Shown here: one piece after another, positions 24,878 through 31,646 of the stretch
Layout of the letters: each line of letters begins with the position of its first letter
How positions within the stretch are numbered: the stretch's first letter is position 1
NCBI RefSeq assembly: GCF_001975825.1
Contig: NZ_MTKN01000008.1
Location: 33,153-68,060, forward strand
Length of the DNA: 34,908 nt
Direction of reading: 5' to 3'
DNA from: [Flexibacter] sp. ATCC 35208
GTDB taxonomy: Bacteria; Bacteroidota; Bacteroidia; Chitinophagales; Chitinophagaceae
The notes under the pieces: generated by a model
Databases searched by the model: none
What the model was told of the DNA's origin: nothing
What the model saw: the letters and a program-made list of their open reading frames with translations, nothing else
Made by a program: the position numbers and the translations under genes

Positions 24878-26539
24878 ATGAAATATCTCTTTATAGCTGC
24901 CAGCTTGCTGTTTGCAGCGGAAATACATGCACAGAACGCCCTGACAGTCCACTACAAGGTGCGCTATCATGGGGAAGAAATGAAAGACGCCGCCTCCACT
25001 TTATTTATTGATGGTAAAAAGACTCATGTAATAAAGGATACGGACGCTGGCGCAAAAGAACAGCAATACATCGACTATACAGACAACATAACCATGCAGG
25101 TGTTACGCCTGGAAGGCAGAGCTGTCACCTTCAAAAAGAAAATAGAAGATTACGAAAAGCCGGAGCTGTTATCCGATACTGCAACCATAGCCGGCTACCT
25201 CTGTAAAAAAGCCAAAGTTATCATCCGCTCCAATACTGTTGAAGTATGGTATACCAATGCCCTGAATGTAAAGGGGACACCGGCTTTAGGTGTTACTCCT
25301 GGATTAGGATTGGTGTTGAAGACTGTGAGAAACGGAGAAATGGAGGTCGTAGCTACCGAGGTAAAGAAGGGCAAAATCAATCCGAAAGACCTGAACTGGC
25401 CGGACGCTACCGCAATGGGTACCCTGGTAGATCAGGCTAACTACTCCCGTGAAGTGATTGACAGTCGCTATACCACCATTCCGGTATTCAGTAAGGAACA
25501 GGTTTCCTTTGGATATGACAAACCTAATCCTGCTGCGGACCAGCGCGATGTGACCTATCACTATGCTGGTGGTACCGTGGTGCTGAAAAAAGTAAAACTG
25601 CCTAAATACGAACCCGGTCGCCAGCTGTTTGCAGAACTGGCCCAGTATTCCAACGGGGATGCTTATGACCGCACCGGTTCAGTATTTATGATTCCTGTGG
25701 ATAAACAGCGTTCTTTCCTGAATGGTCTGCAGAATGGTGTGAAGGACCTGCCAGTTTATAAGGAGAAATACCAGGGCGTAGTCGCTACTGACGATTACCA
25801 GCCTACCATGGAACTGCTGCGCTTCTTTACCCCTTTTGGCATTCATCATTATAATGAAAGAAGCCAGATAGCTGGTTATAACTGGGCTGATTCTGCAGTA
25901 TTCCGCCAGGAGATCACAGAGCTGCAGTCAAGGATGGAAGGTGATGTCTGGTTAGGGGTTTTCATCGGTAACTATGACAAAGGTGGCCATATCGTAAGTC
26001 TGCGTCTGAAGTACTTTAAAGGTGACGATGATGGAGGATTACAGACACCAGATTATTTACAGCCGATTTTCAATACTACTAACCTGATGGAAATGGCAGG
26101 ACAGGAATATGGTACAATGTTCGACCATGATTCCCTGACCGTGAAAGTAAATATTCCGGAAGGTGTAAAGAACTTACAGCTCCGTTACATCACCACTGGT
26201 CATGGCGGCTGGGGCAACGGCGATGAATTCGTGCCTAAGCTGAATGAAATATTTGTAGATGGCAAGCGGGTATATCACTTTGTGCCATGGAGAACAGATT
26301 GCGGTACTTACCGGTTGCTGAATCCATCATCCGGCAATTTCTCAAACGGGTTATCATCTTCCGACCTTAGCAGGTCCAACTGGTGCCCGGGTAGTTTGAC
26401 ACCGGCCGTATATATCCCACTACCAGATCTGGCGCCTGGCGTACATGAATTTAAAATAGCGATTCCATTAGGAAAGAGAGAAGGAACCGCTTTCAGCGCG
26501 TGGAATGTATCGGGGGTATTGATGGGAGAGAAAAAATAG
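24878..26539 (+). CDS. PNGase F-like peptide:N-glycosidase with extra N-terminal domain
   Basis: 553 residues with a signal peptide (MKYLFIAASLLFAAEIHAQ), so exported. Residues ~20-165 resemble GLPGLI/bowl-like domains found before some PNGase F enzymes. Residues ~200-553 align by eye with Elizabethkingia PNGase F (two jellyrolls): Asp264 (YDRTGS) with Asp60, LLRFFTPFGI with its RFITPYWVG, Asp356 (GDVWL) with Glu118, Glu450 (NGDEFVPKLNE) with Glu206, and SNWCPGSLTPAVYI with AGWCPGMAVPTRI. Known PNGase F cleaves the amide bond of Asn-linked glycans on glycoproteins. Two catalytic acids are conserved and the third would be Asp for Glu. The disulfide pair CAEWC beside Glu206 is absent. Substrate range, and even activity, are inference. 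Confidence 0.82.
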   Translation: MKYLFIAASLLFAAEIHAQNALTVHYKVRYHGEEMKDAASTLFIDGKKTHVIKDTDAGAKEQQYIDYTDNITMQVLRLEGRAVTFKKKIEDYEKPELLSDTATIAGYLCKKAKVIIRSNTVEVWYTNALNVKGTPALGVTPGLGLVLKTVRNGEMEVVATEVKKGKINPKDLNWPDATAMGTLVDQANYSREVIDSRYTTIPVFSKEQVSFGYDKPNPAADQRDVTYHYAGGTVVLKKVKLPKYEPGRQLFAELAQYSNGDAYDRTGSVFMIPVDKQRSFLNGLQNGVKDLPVYKEKYQGVVATDDYQPTMELLRFFTPFGIHHYNERSQIAGYNWADSAVFRQEITELQSRMEGDVWLGVFIGNYDKGGHIVSLRLKYFKGDDDGGLQTPDYLQPIFNTTNLMEMAGQEYGTMFDHDSLTVKVNIPEGVKNLQLRYITTGHGGWGNGDEFVPKLNEIFVDGKRVYHFVPWRTDCGTYRLLNPSSGNFSNGLSSSDLSRSNWCPGSLTPAVYIPLPDLAPGVHEFKIAIPLGKREGTAFSAWNVSGVLMGEKK

Positions 26540-26551
26540 CATGTAAAAAAA

Positions 26552-26617
26552 CGTTGTTCGACGCTTCTTCGACCGTTGTTCGACTGTTGTTCGATGCTTC
26601 TTCGACGCTTCTATAAG
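26552..26617 (+). repeat. Six tandem copies of an 11-bp repeat
   Basis: Starting at 26552 the units are CGTTGTTCGAC, GCTTCTTCGAC, CGTTGTTCGAC, TGTTGTTCGAT, GCTTCTTCGAC and a degenerate GCTTCTATAAG. Two variants (GTTGTTCGA and CTTCTTCGA) are interleaved. The period is close to one helical turn. It lies between the PNGase F-like gene and the pnuC promoter. Confidence 0.85.
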
Positions 26618-26651
26618 CTAATACTGATTTTCAAACAGTTACACTACCCGA

Positions 26652-26682
26652 TTTTTTTAGGGTATGGGTACACTTATCTTTG
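26652..26682 (+). promoter_or_regulatory. Promoter of pnuC (T-rich -33, TATCTTTG -7), leaderless geometry
   Basis: TATCTTTG at 26675-26682 is an exact TAnnTTTG match, 4 bases before the ATG at 26687. A TTTTTTTA run at 26652-26659 is placed to act as the -33 element. No thiamine riboswitch is visible. Confidence 0.65.
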
Positions 26683-26686
26683 CGGC

Positions 26687-27307
26687 ATGAATGTGGATGT
26701 ATTTTACCAGGCGCTGATAGAAGGAGTCAGGGCCATGAGCTGGCTGGAAATCCTGGCAGCGATTTTTGGCGCCATCAGTGTAGTATGTAGTAAGCAGAAC
26801 AGCATCTGGTTATATCCAACAGGTCTGGTCAGCACGGGTATTTATGCATACCTGTTATCCAGGGAGCAGTTTAAGCTCTATGCTGAAGCGACACTGAATG
26901 TTTATTATTTCATCATGAGTGTATACGGCTGGTACCACTGGGCCAGGAAGAAAGCTTCTGAACCGGAAGTTCCTATTGCCTGGGCATCCGGAAGGGATTG
27001 GGTTGTAACCGTGGCAATTACTTTGATTGGCTGGGCAGTGTTCTATTACCTGCTGAGTCATTTCTCGAACTCAGATGTACCGTTGATAGATGCATTTGTA
27101 TCAGCCACCGCCTGTGCTGGTATGTGGTTGTTGGCACAGCGGAAAATTGAAAACTGGATCTTACTGAATATATCTAACCTGGTAGCGGTCCCGTTATTAT
27201 TTCATAAAAAACTAGTCGCAACTGCGGTATTGACCATCTTCCTGTTTATAGTAGCAGTGATGGGTTATTTTAGCTGGAAGAAGATATGGAAGAGCTATAC
27301 AAAGTAG
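26687..27307 (+). CDS. pnuC: PnuC-family nicotinamide riboside transporter
   Basis: 206 residues from the ATG at 26687; the frame is open further back to 26576 but that part runs through the repeats and the promoter. The protein is almost entirely membrane helices (about seven), with the PnuC features WLEILAAIFGAISVVCSKQNSIWLYPTGLVSTGIYAYL and the Trp-rich MSVYGWYHW, as well as the late RKIENWILLNISNLVAVPL. PnuC proteins import nicotinamide riboside by facilitated diffusion, trapping it by phosphorylation. The next gene overlaps by 22 bases and encodes a NadR-type kinase, which matches this job. Some Bacteroidota relatives instead move thiamine (PnuT), usually behind a TPP riboswitch; none is seen here. 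Confidence 0.9.
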   Translation: MNVDVFYQALIEGVRAMSWLEILAAIFGAISVVCSKQNSIWLYPTGLVSTGIYAYLLSREQFKLYAEATLNVYYFIMSVYGWYHWARKKASEPEVPIAWASGRDWVVTVAITLIGWAVFYYLLSHFSNSDVPLIDAFVSATACAGMWLLAQRKIENWILLNISNLVAVPLLFHKKLVATAVLTIFLFIVAVMGYFSWKKIWKSYTK

Positions 27308-27825
27308 TGGTTATTGGTCCGGAGAGCACCGGCAAAAGTACGCTCAGTGAGTTTCTGGCGTCGCATTACGAAACGATGTGGGTGCCTGAATATGCCCGTC
27401 AGTATATAGAAGAATTATCTCGCCCATATGAGCAGTCCGACCTGCTGACCATTGCAAAAGGGCAGCTGGAACTGGAGGCAGCAAGAGCGAAGCTGGCAAA
27501 CCGCCTGCTGGTATGCGATACCGATCTGCATGTGATCAGAGTGTGGAGCGAGTATAAATATGGTGAATGCGATCCATGGATACTCGCGGCTATTGCAGAA
27601 AGAAAATACGATCTGTACCTGCTCACCTATATTGATATTCCATGGGAAGATGATCCGCAAAGAGAACATCCGGACCCGGCTATGCGTGAACACTTTTATA
27701 ATGTCTACAAAGAGATTGTACAATCTTCAGGCGTACGCTGGGTGGAGATCCGCGGAACATTTGAAGAAAGGCAGGAAACGGCGGTGAAGGTGATAAATCA
27801 GTTACTTGGAACTGATCAGTTCTGA
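27286..27825 (+). CDS. NadR-like nicotinamide riboside kinase (P-loop ATPase)
   Basis: 179 residues. The Walker A motif GPESTGKST is at 11-19, followed by the NadR kinase pattern: VPEYARQYIEE, LLVCDTDLHVIRVWSEYKYG (Walker B-like Asp) and the lid region DDPQREHPDPAMREHFYN. It corresponds to the C-terminal ribosylnicotinamide kinase domain of NadR, without the helix-turn-helix or NMN adenylyltransferase domains. It would phosphorylate nicotinamide riboside to NMN in the cytoplasm, trapping what PnuC imports and feeding NAD salvage. The start overlaps the pnuC 3' end by 22 bases, implying translational coupling. Its 3' end overlaps the convergent mtgA gene by 24 bases. The adenylyltransferase step must be encoded elsewhere. 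Confidence 0.87.
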   Translation: MEELYKVVVIGPESTGKSTLSEFLASHYETMWVPEYARQYIEELSRPYEQSDLLTIAKGQLELEAARAKLANRLLVCDTDLHVIRVWSEYKYGECDPWILAAIAERKYDLYLLTYIDIPWEDDPQREHPDPAMREHFYNVYKEIVQSSGVRWVEIRGTFEERQETAVKVINQLLGTDQF

Positions 27826-28515
27826 TATATCCGGATCGCCGGCCAGTAAGCGCATTTGTACTAAAATTTTCTTTTGTCTGTACAGGGTGATCCTTGCAGG
27901 TGGTACCACAGTATATCTGACAGGATTGGGCAGGCAGGCGGCGATCATAGCCGATTGCTCTCTGTTGAGACTTGCCGCTGTTTTATGATAATACTGCTGA
28001 GCAGCAGCTTCTACACCAAATACTGCATTGCCGGTCTGAGCTATGTTAAGATATACTTCCAGAATGCGTTCCTTGCCCCAGAGTTTTTCAATCATGAAGG
28101 TGAAATAAACTTCCAATCCTTTTCTGAAATAGCCTCCCCCCTGCCACAGGAATACGTTTTTCGCTACCTGCTGGCTAATCGTGCTGGCGCCATGAATCTT
28201 CTTACTCTTCTGGTTATGCTTCATGGCTTTTTCGATTGACTTAAAGTCAAAGCCATTATGGTCAGGGAATAACTGGTCTTCACTGGACAATACTGCCAGC
28301 TTGGTGAATTCAGATATCTCTGAATAATTTACCCATGTTTTATGAAACTTTGTGTCGCTACCCCATGTGCCAAACCAACTTGAAATCATCGTAACAGTAA
28401 TGGGGGGATTGACCCATTTTAATGCAATGAGGTACACGAAATGAGCAATAAATAAGACCAGGAGAATCCTCTTCAAGTGTCGCCATGTTCTCGGAACAAT
28501 TCCTTTCAACTTCAT
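27802..28515 (-). CDS. mtgA: Monofunctional peptidoglycan glycosyltransferase
   Basis: 237 residues from the ATG at 28515 (a TTG two codons earlier is less likely). A single N-terminal membrane helix (about 15-35) anchors a periplasmic GT51 domain. The motifs are AVLSSEDQLFPDHNGFDF with the catalytic Glu79, GASTISQQVAKNVFLW, the KLWGKERILEVYLNIAQTGNAVFGVEAAAQQYY region and MIAACLPNPVRY. It polymerises lipid II into glycan strands and has no transpeptidase domain, as usual for MtgA. The convergent 24-base overlap with the NadR-like kinase gene leaves no room for a terminator between them. A TATCTTTC-like box lies about 30 bases upstream of the start. Confidence 0.93.
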   Translation of the reverse strand: MKLKGIVPRTWRHLKRILLVLFIAHFVYLIALKWVNPPITVTMISSWFGTWGSDTKFHKTWVNYSEISEFTKLAVLSSEDQLFPDHNGFDFKSIEKAMKHNQKSKKIHGASTISQQVAKNVFLWQGGGYFRKGLEVYFTFMIEKLWGKERILEVYLNIAQTGNAVFGVEAAAQQYYHKTAASLNREQSAMIAACLPNPVRYTVVPPARITLYRQKKILVQMRLLAGDPDISELISSK

Positions 28516-28625
28516 CCACAAAATGATTTTGGAAATTGGGCGGAAAGATAGTAAGATTATTTAATGTCCATGTTAAGTATGGTCAGCTTTTTATACAGCT
28601 GGTGTGGTAATTGGTAGTATAATCG

Positions 28626-28633
28626 TAAATTTA
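28626..28633 (+). promoter_or_regulatory. -7 promoter box TAAATTTA, leaderless geometry
   Basis: Matches TAnnTTTG apart from the last base, 4 bases before the ATG at 28638. The -33 region is not obvious. Confidence 0.45.
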
Positions 28634-28637
28634 CTCT

Positions 28638-29255
28638 ATGCTTTTAACTTTACACCCGGACAACCCGAATCCCCGTCATTTAAAGACGATCGTGGAATGT
28701 CTGAAAGATGGAGGCGTGATTATCTATCCGACCGATACGGTTTACGGCATGGGCTGTGACATCTCACAGCACAAAGCTATAGAACGCATTTGCCGCATCA
28801 AGCATATTAATCCTGCCAAGGCCCAGTTTTCGTTTATATGTTACGATCTCAGTCATTTGTCTGACTATGCACGAAGTGTTGATACACCTACCTTTAGAAT
28901 GCTGAAGAAGGCATTACCGGGACCATACACATTTATTCTGCCCGCCAGCAGGCAGGTGCCCAGAATGCTGAAGCAAAAGAAAGATACGGTTGGTATACGC
29001 GTGCCCGATAATAATATCAGCAGAGCAATCGTGAAGGAATTAGGTAATCCTATTCTGAGCACATCGTTGCCTATTGAAGCTTACGTAGAAGAATATACTG
29101 ATCCGGAGATCATCCATGAAAAGTTTGAAAACATCGTGGACATTGTCGTGGATGGTGGTCCTGGTGGTATGCAGTTTTCTACAGTGATCGATTGTACGGG
29201 GTCTGAACCTGAAATGATCAGGGAAGGGATTGGCAGTTTTGAAGAAATCGTCTAA
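28638..29255 (+). CDS. yciO: YciO-type Sua5/YciO/YrdC family protein
   Basis: 205 residues, a single YrdC-like domain. The N-terminus has the nucleotide-binding YPTDTVYGMGCDI. The following RICRIKHINPAKAQFSFIC, DLSHLSDYA, FRMLKKALPGPYTFIL, GIRVPDNNISRAI and ILSTSLP segments track E. coli YciO much more closely than TsaC/YrdC; the KxR...SxN tetrad used by true threonylcarbamoyl-AMP synthases is not evident. Automatic annotation would call this L-threonylcarbamoyladenylate synthase (tRNA t6A pathway). I prefer YciO-type, with function uncertain. A promoter box sits 4 bases upstream. The small secreted gene downstream follows after 11 bases and is probably co-transcribed. Confidence 0.87.
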   Translation: MLLTLHPDNPNPRHLKTIVECLKDGGVIIYPTDTVYGMGCDISQHKAIERICRIKHINPAKAQFSFICYDLSHLSDYARSVDTPTFRMLKKALPGPYTFILPASRQVPRMLKQKKDTVGIRVPDNNISRAIVKELGNPILSTSLPIEAYVEEYTDPEIIHEKFENIVDIVVDGGPGGMQFSTVIDCTGSEPEMIREGIGSFEEIV

Positions 29256-29266
29256 AACATTTGAGT

Positions 29267-29575
29267 ATGAAAATATGTAGTGTTTTTTTGCTGCTGTTTT
29301 TAGGATTTAATGTTGTAAAAGGGCAAAATAAACTCTCTGTAGCGCCATTATATCCGCTTCAAAAAAAGATGACGCCGTCAATTACTTTTGTAAAACCCAC
29401 TACAGCTGTAACTTTCACGCCGAAAGTGACTCCTCCCCTGACTCCTCATTCCTATTATGATCAGTGCTTCGGATATTTCTGCAAAAAGGAGTGGAACTTT
29501 GAGCAGCGTACAAAGGTGCCGTTGAAGTTCAGGTTAGGAACCTACCAGGAAGCGCAACGCATTGAAGGCAAATAA
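29267..29575 (+). CDS. Small secreted protein of unknown function
   Basis: 102 residues from the ATG at 29267; a TTG two codons earlier is possible. The N-terminus is a signal peptide (MKICSVFLLLFLGFNVVKG-Q), so exported. The mature part is Pro/Thr-rich at first (PSITFVKPTTAVTFTPKVTPPLTP), then has a short conserved-looking module SYYDQCFGYFCKKEWNFEQRTKVPLKFRLG with two Cys five residues apart that could form a disulfide. It ends with YQEAQRIEG. No domain is recognised. I have a general impression that similar small exported proteins with QxxFCKKEW-like motifs occur in other Bacteroidota. The start is 11 bases after the yciO stop, and two hairpins follow the gene. Confidence 0.72.
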   Translation: MKICSVFLLLFLGFNVVKGQNKLSVAPLYPLQKKMTPSITFVKPTTAVTFTPKVTPPLTPHSYYDQCFGYFCKKEWNFEQRTKVPLKFRLGTYQEAQRIEGK

Positions 29576-29652
29576 AATATGTGCTTTCTGTGTGGCTTAA
29601 AATCCTTTTTCATAGCGGAATAAGAGAAATTTTATTGACAAAAGCAAATAAT

Positions 29653-29673
29653 TTACTTGCTTCCGGCAAGTAA
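29653..29673. repeat. Hairpin TTACTTGC-loop-GCAAGTAA
   Basis: Perfect 8-bp stem with a 5-base TTCCG loop, directly before the terminator hairpin. It has no T tract of its own. Confidence 0.6.
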
Positions 29674-29712
29674 TAAAAAGGGGCTTTTTCCATTGGAAAA
29701 GCCCCTTTTTAT
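29674..29712. terminator. Bidirectional terminator between convergent genes
   Basis: AAAAAGGGGCTTTTTCC and GGAAAAGCCCCTTTTT form a long stem with one bulged T and T tracts on both strands. It serves the small secreted gene (plus) and the C1 peptidase gene (minus). Confidence 0.87.
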
Positions 29713-29726
29713 TGAGAAAAAGAACA

Positions 29727-30875
29727 CTATTGTTTGATGCCCAGTTTTTTAGCGATATCTGCAGGCAGTGCTTTTTTGTTCAGCATGATGCAGGTCGTCT
29801 TATAAGCGAAGAAATTTTCAGAAGCATAGAAGTAGCCACTACCCGGATTGGTAGTACCCCATGAATTTTTCACACGGAAGTATACTTTACCATTCTGGTC
29901 TTTTGCCATACCTATGATGTGCATACCATGGTCATCCTGCGTTTCGAAATTGTCGAAAGCTTTCTGACGCAGTTCAGGAGTGATGGTTTTTTCTTTTACC
30001 GGTTCTTCAAATACTTTCTTTTTCTCGTCAGCGGTCATGTCACTAAAGTCAGTTTCCGGAACTACAGCCAGGCCTTCAAAGAAGTTGAATCCTTTTTCTG
30101 ATACATCAGATGCCCATGCAATGGTGTAACCAGTCTGGATCGCATTTTCTGCGATAGCAGTAAATTCATTCAGGGGTACATTGTACACTCTTTCCCAATT
30201 CCAGTTGTCCGGCACTTCCAGTACGAACTGTTGGTAATAAGGGTGGTGAGTGAAAGATGAAATCAGTACATAATCATCTGCATTCAAACCCAGTTCTTTT
30301 GCAAAGGATTGCGGCGTGTAAGATTTACCCTGGTAATCAAATTTTTCAGGAGCATCGCCCATGTATGCATTCAGTACGCCATCAACGGCTTTCTTCCAGT
30401 TAGGATTGACAGTACCTTCATTAGCGCCGATGGTCTTGGTCATACCTTCCAGGATAGAGACCATTTCAGCGTGGTTATATACTTTATCGCGGTTGCCGTC
30501 GTATACTGCCTGTGGTACCAGTCCGTATTCGCGCAGGCAGAGCAGATCGTCAGGGAATCCACCACCCTCACCAAAGTTAGCTTTGCCATGCATACGCACG
30601 TAGTTTGCCGCCTTAAGAGGATACATTTTTCTCACCACAAACATTTCGCTCAGGTTTACGCCTTTGCCTTTGCCATTGCGCAGAGCTTCGGCCTGAAAGA
30701 AAGACAGACCGGAGAAGGACCAGCAGGTACCGGTACGACCCTGGTTTTCTACATCACCTGCATCTAAGTTCTTGATTACGGTAAATTGGTATTTGCTGCC
30801 TTCTTTGTTAGTGGTTTGCGCCATGGCAGTCGTGGTGGAATAACACACGGCCAGGCCTAAAATCCATTTCTTCAT
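29727..30875 (-). CDS. Secreted C1 family (bleomycin hydrolase-like) cysteine peptidase
   Basis: 382 residues with a signal peptide (MKKWILGLAVCYSTTTAMA-Q), so periplasmic or secreted. The papain-like triad is in place: Cys51 in NQGRTGTCWSFSG, His316 in DDHGMH, Asn337 in VKNSWGTT. The Gln of the oxyanion hole is in NQGRTG. The RTGTCWSFSG and DHGM motifs point to the C1B (bleomycin hydrolase/PepC) branch. Canonical PepC is cytosolic and about 440-450 residues, so an exported shorter form is a variant; such proteins are common in Bacteroidota. The likely role is peptide trimming outside the cytoplasm. A TACATTTG promoter box lies about 35 bases upstream of the start. Confidence 0.9.
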   Translation of the reverse strand: MKKWILGLAVCYSTTTAMAQTTNKEGSKYQFTVIKNLDAGDVENQGRTGTCWSFSGLSFFQAEALRNGKGKGVNLSEMFVVRKMYPLKAANYVRMHGKANFGEGGGFPDDLLCLREYGLVPQAVYDGNRDKVYNHAEMVSILEGMTKTIGANEGTVNPNWKKAVDGVLNAYMGDAPEKFDYQGKSYTPQSFAKELGLNADDYVLISSFTHHPYYQQFVLEVPDNWNWERVYNVPLNEFTAIAENAIQTGYTIAWASDVSEKGFNFFEGLAVVPETDFSDMTADEKKKVFEEPVKEKTITPELRQKAFDNFETQDDHGMHIIGMAKDQNGKVYFRVKNSWGTTNPGSGYFYASENFFAYKTTCIMLNKKALPADIAKKLGIKQ

Positions 30876-30909
30876 TTTGGTTTGGTGTTTTGATTTGAAA
30901 ACGAGGTTT

Positions 30910-30917
30910 CAAATGTA
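30910..30917 (-). promoter_or_regulatory. -7 promoter box TACATTTG of the C1 peptidase gene
   Basis: Exact TAnnTTTG match on the minus strand. A TTTC-containing stretch about 20 bases upstream may be the -33 element. The leader would be about 30 bases. Confidence 0.5.
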
Positions 30918-30962
30918 AGCCAATCCAATTATACTCAGAAAGAAAGTTAAGGTAAGCGGTTG

Positions 30963-31484
30963 TTAGTCCTGGGGGAGTTCGTATTGCGCACGGGATATTT
31001 CCCAGCGCCATAATTGCGTGTCGGGGTTTTCGCCGGCAAAGGACATTCCTGATTTCTGGAGCACTTTTACAGAAGCGGTATACTCCTCCTCTGTATGGGC
31101 GACTACCCGGGTCACATAGGAGTGCCCAAAGGCGAAACGGATCAGGGCCTGTGTCAGCTCTGTACCAAACCCCTGTTCGCGGTAGGCAGTCGTGATTTCG
31201 TAGCCAATTTCTACTACGCCGTTAGCATCGGGGCGGCCTTTGAAGCCACCGGTACCAATCAGCCGTTTATCTTCCTGGTGAACCACCAGGTATAGAAACC
31301 AGCCAAGCATCGAGGGATCGTTGCGCAATTTGTCGTACGATATCAGTACAATTTCAGGGAACTCTGTCCAGAATAGAGGTATATCAATATCCAACAAATG
31401 GCCCAACGTTTCTTTTCCTTGTAACAACGCTTCGAAGTACTGTAATGTACAAGGCAATATTTGCAACCTTGAGGTCAGGATCAT
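30963..31484 (-). CDS. GNAT-family N-acetyltransferase
   Basis: 173 residues, one GNAT domain of the RimJ/RimL type. It begins LTSRLQILPCTLQYFEALL (the common LxTxRLxLxP opening). The acetyl-CoA pyrophosphate loop is in AYREQGFGTELTQALIRFAF (equivalent of RxxGxG, with Gln-Gly-Phe-Gly), preceded by GVVEIGYEIT. A NxxS-type ending (ASVKVLQKSGMSFAGE) follows. The acceptor could be a protein N-terminus, an antibiotic or a small amine; sequence alone does not say. A TAGCTTTC box sits exactly 4 bases before the ATG at 31484. The gene is transcribed separately from polA, which lies behind a terminator. Confidence 0.88.
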   Translation of the reverse strand: MILTSRLQILPCTLQYFEALLQGKETLGHLLDIDIPLFWTEFPEIVLISYDKLRNDPSMLGWFLYLVVHQEDKRLIGTGGFKGRPDANGVVEIGYEITTAYREQGFGTELTQALIRFAFGHSYVTRVVAHTEEEYTASVKVLQKSGMSFAGENPDTQLWRWEISRAQYELPQD

Positions 31485-31488
31485 GGCC

Positions 31489-31496
31489 GAAAGCTA
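31489..31496 (-). promoter_or_regulatory. -7 promoter box TAGCTTTC, leaderless geometry
   Basis: One mismatch (last base) to TAnnTTTG, 4 bases before the acetyltransferase ATG. A TGTTTTCC stretch about 20 bases upstream could be the -33 element. Confidence 0.45.
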
Positions 31497-31584
31497 GTAA
31501 ACGAATTTGGAAAACACAAGAGGGGTGTAAGTACTAAGTGCTGCGGCAATGCAGTATCTTTTCTTATAAATTCCATGGTGAATA

Positions 31585-31615
31585 AAGGCCGGACAATGAT
31601 CAATTGTCCGGCCTT
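31585..31615. terminator. Terminator downstream of polA
   Basis: AAGGCCGGACAAT (31585-31597) pairs exactly with ATTGTCCGGCCTT (31603-31615), 32 bases past the polA stop. On the minus strand it is followed by TATTCACC, a weak T tract. Confidence 0.75.
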
Positions 31616-31646
31616 ATTGTGAATATATTTAACACTTTATTAGTAA

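Noticed and set aside
26545..26620. CRISPR array
   Set aside because: Units are 11 bp, contiguous and without spacers, and there are no cas genes.
26576..26686. N-terminal extension of pnuC in the longest frame
   Set aside because: It runs through the 11-bp repeats and the TATCTTTG promoter box, and adds a non-PnuC sequence; the ATG at 26687 fits the family and the promoter.
26540..26686. TPP riboswitch upstream of pnuC
   Set aside because: No CUGAGA-type or other thi-box motif is visible, and the partner gene is a nicotinamide riboside kinase.
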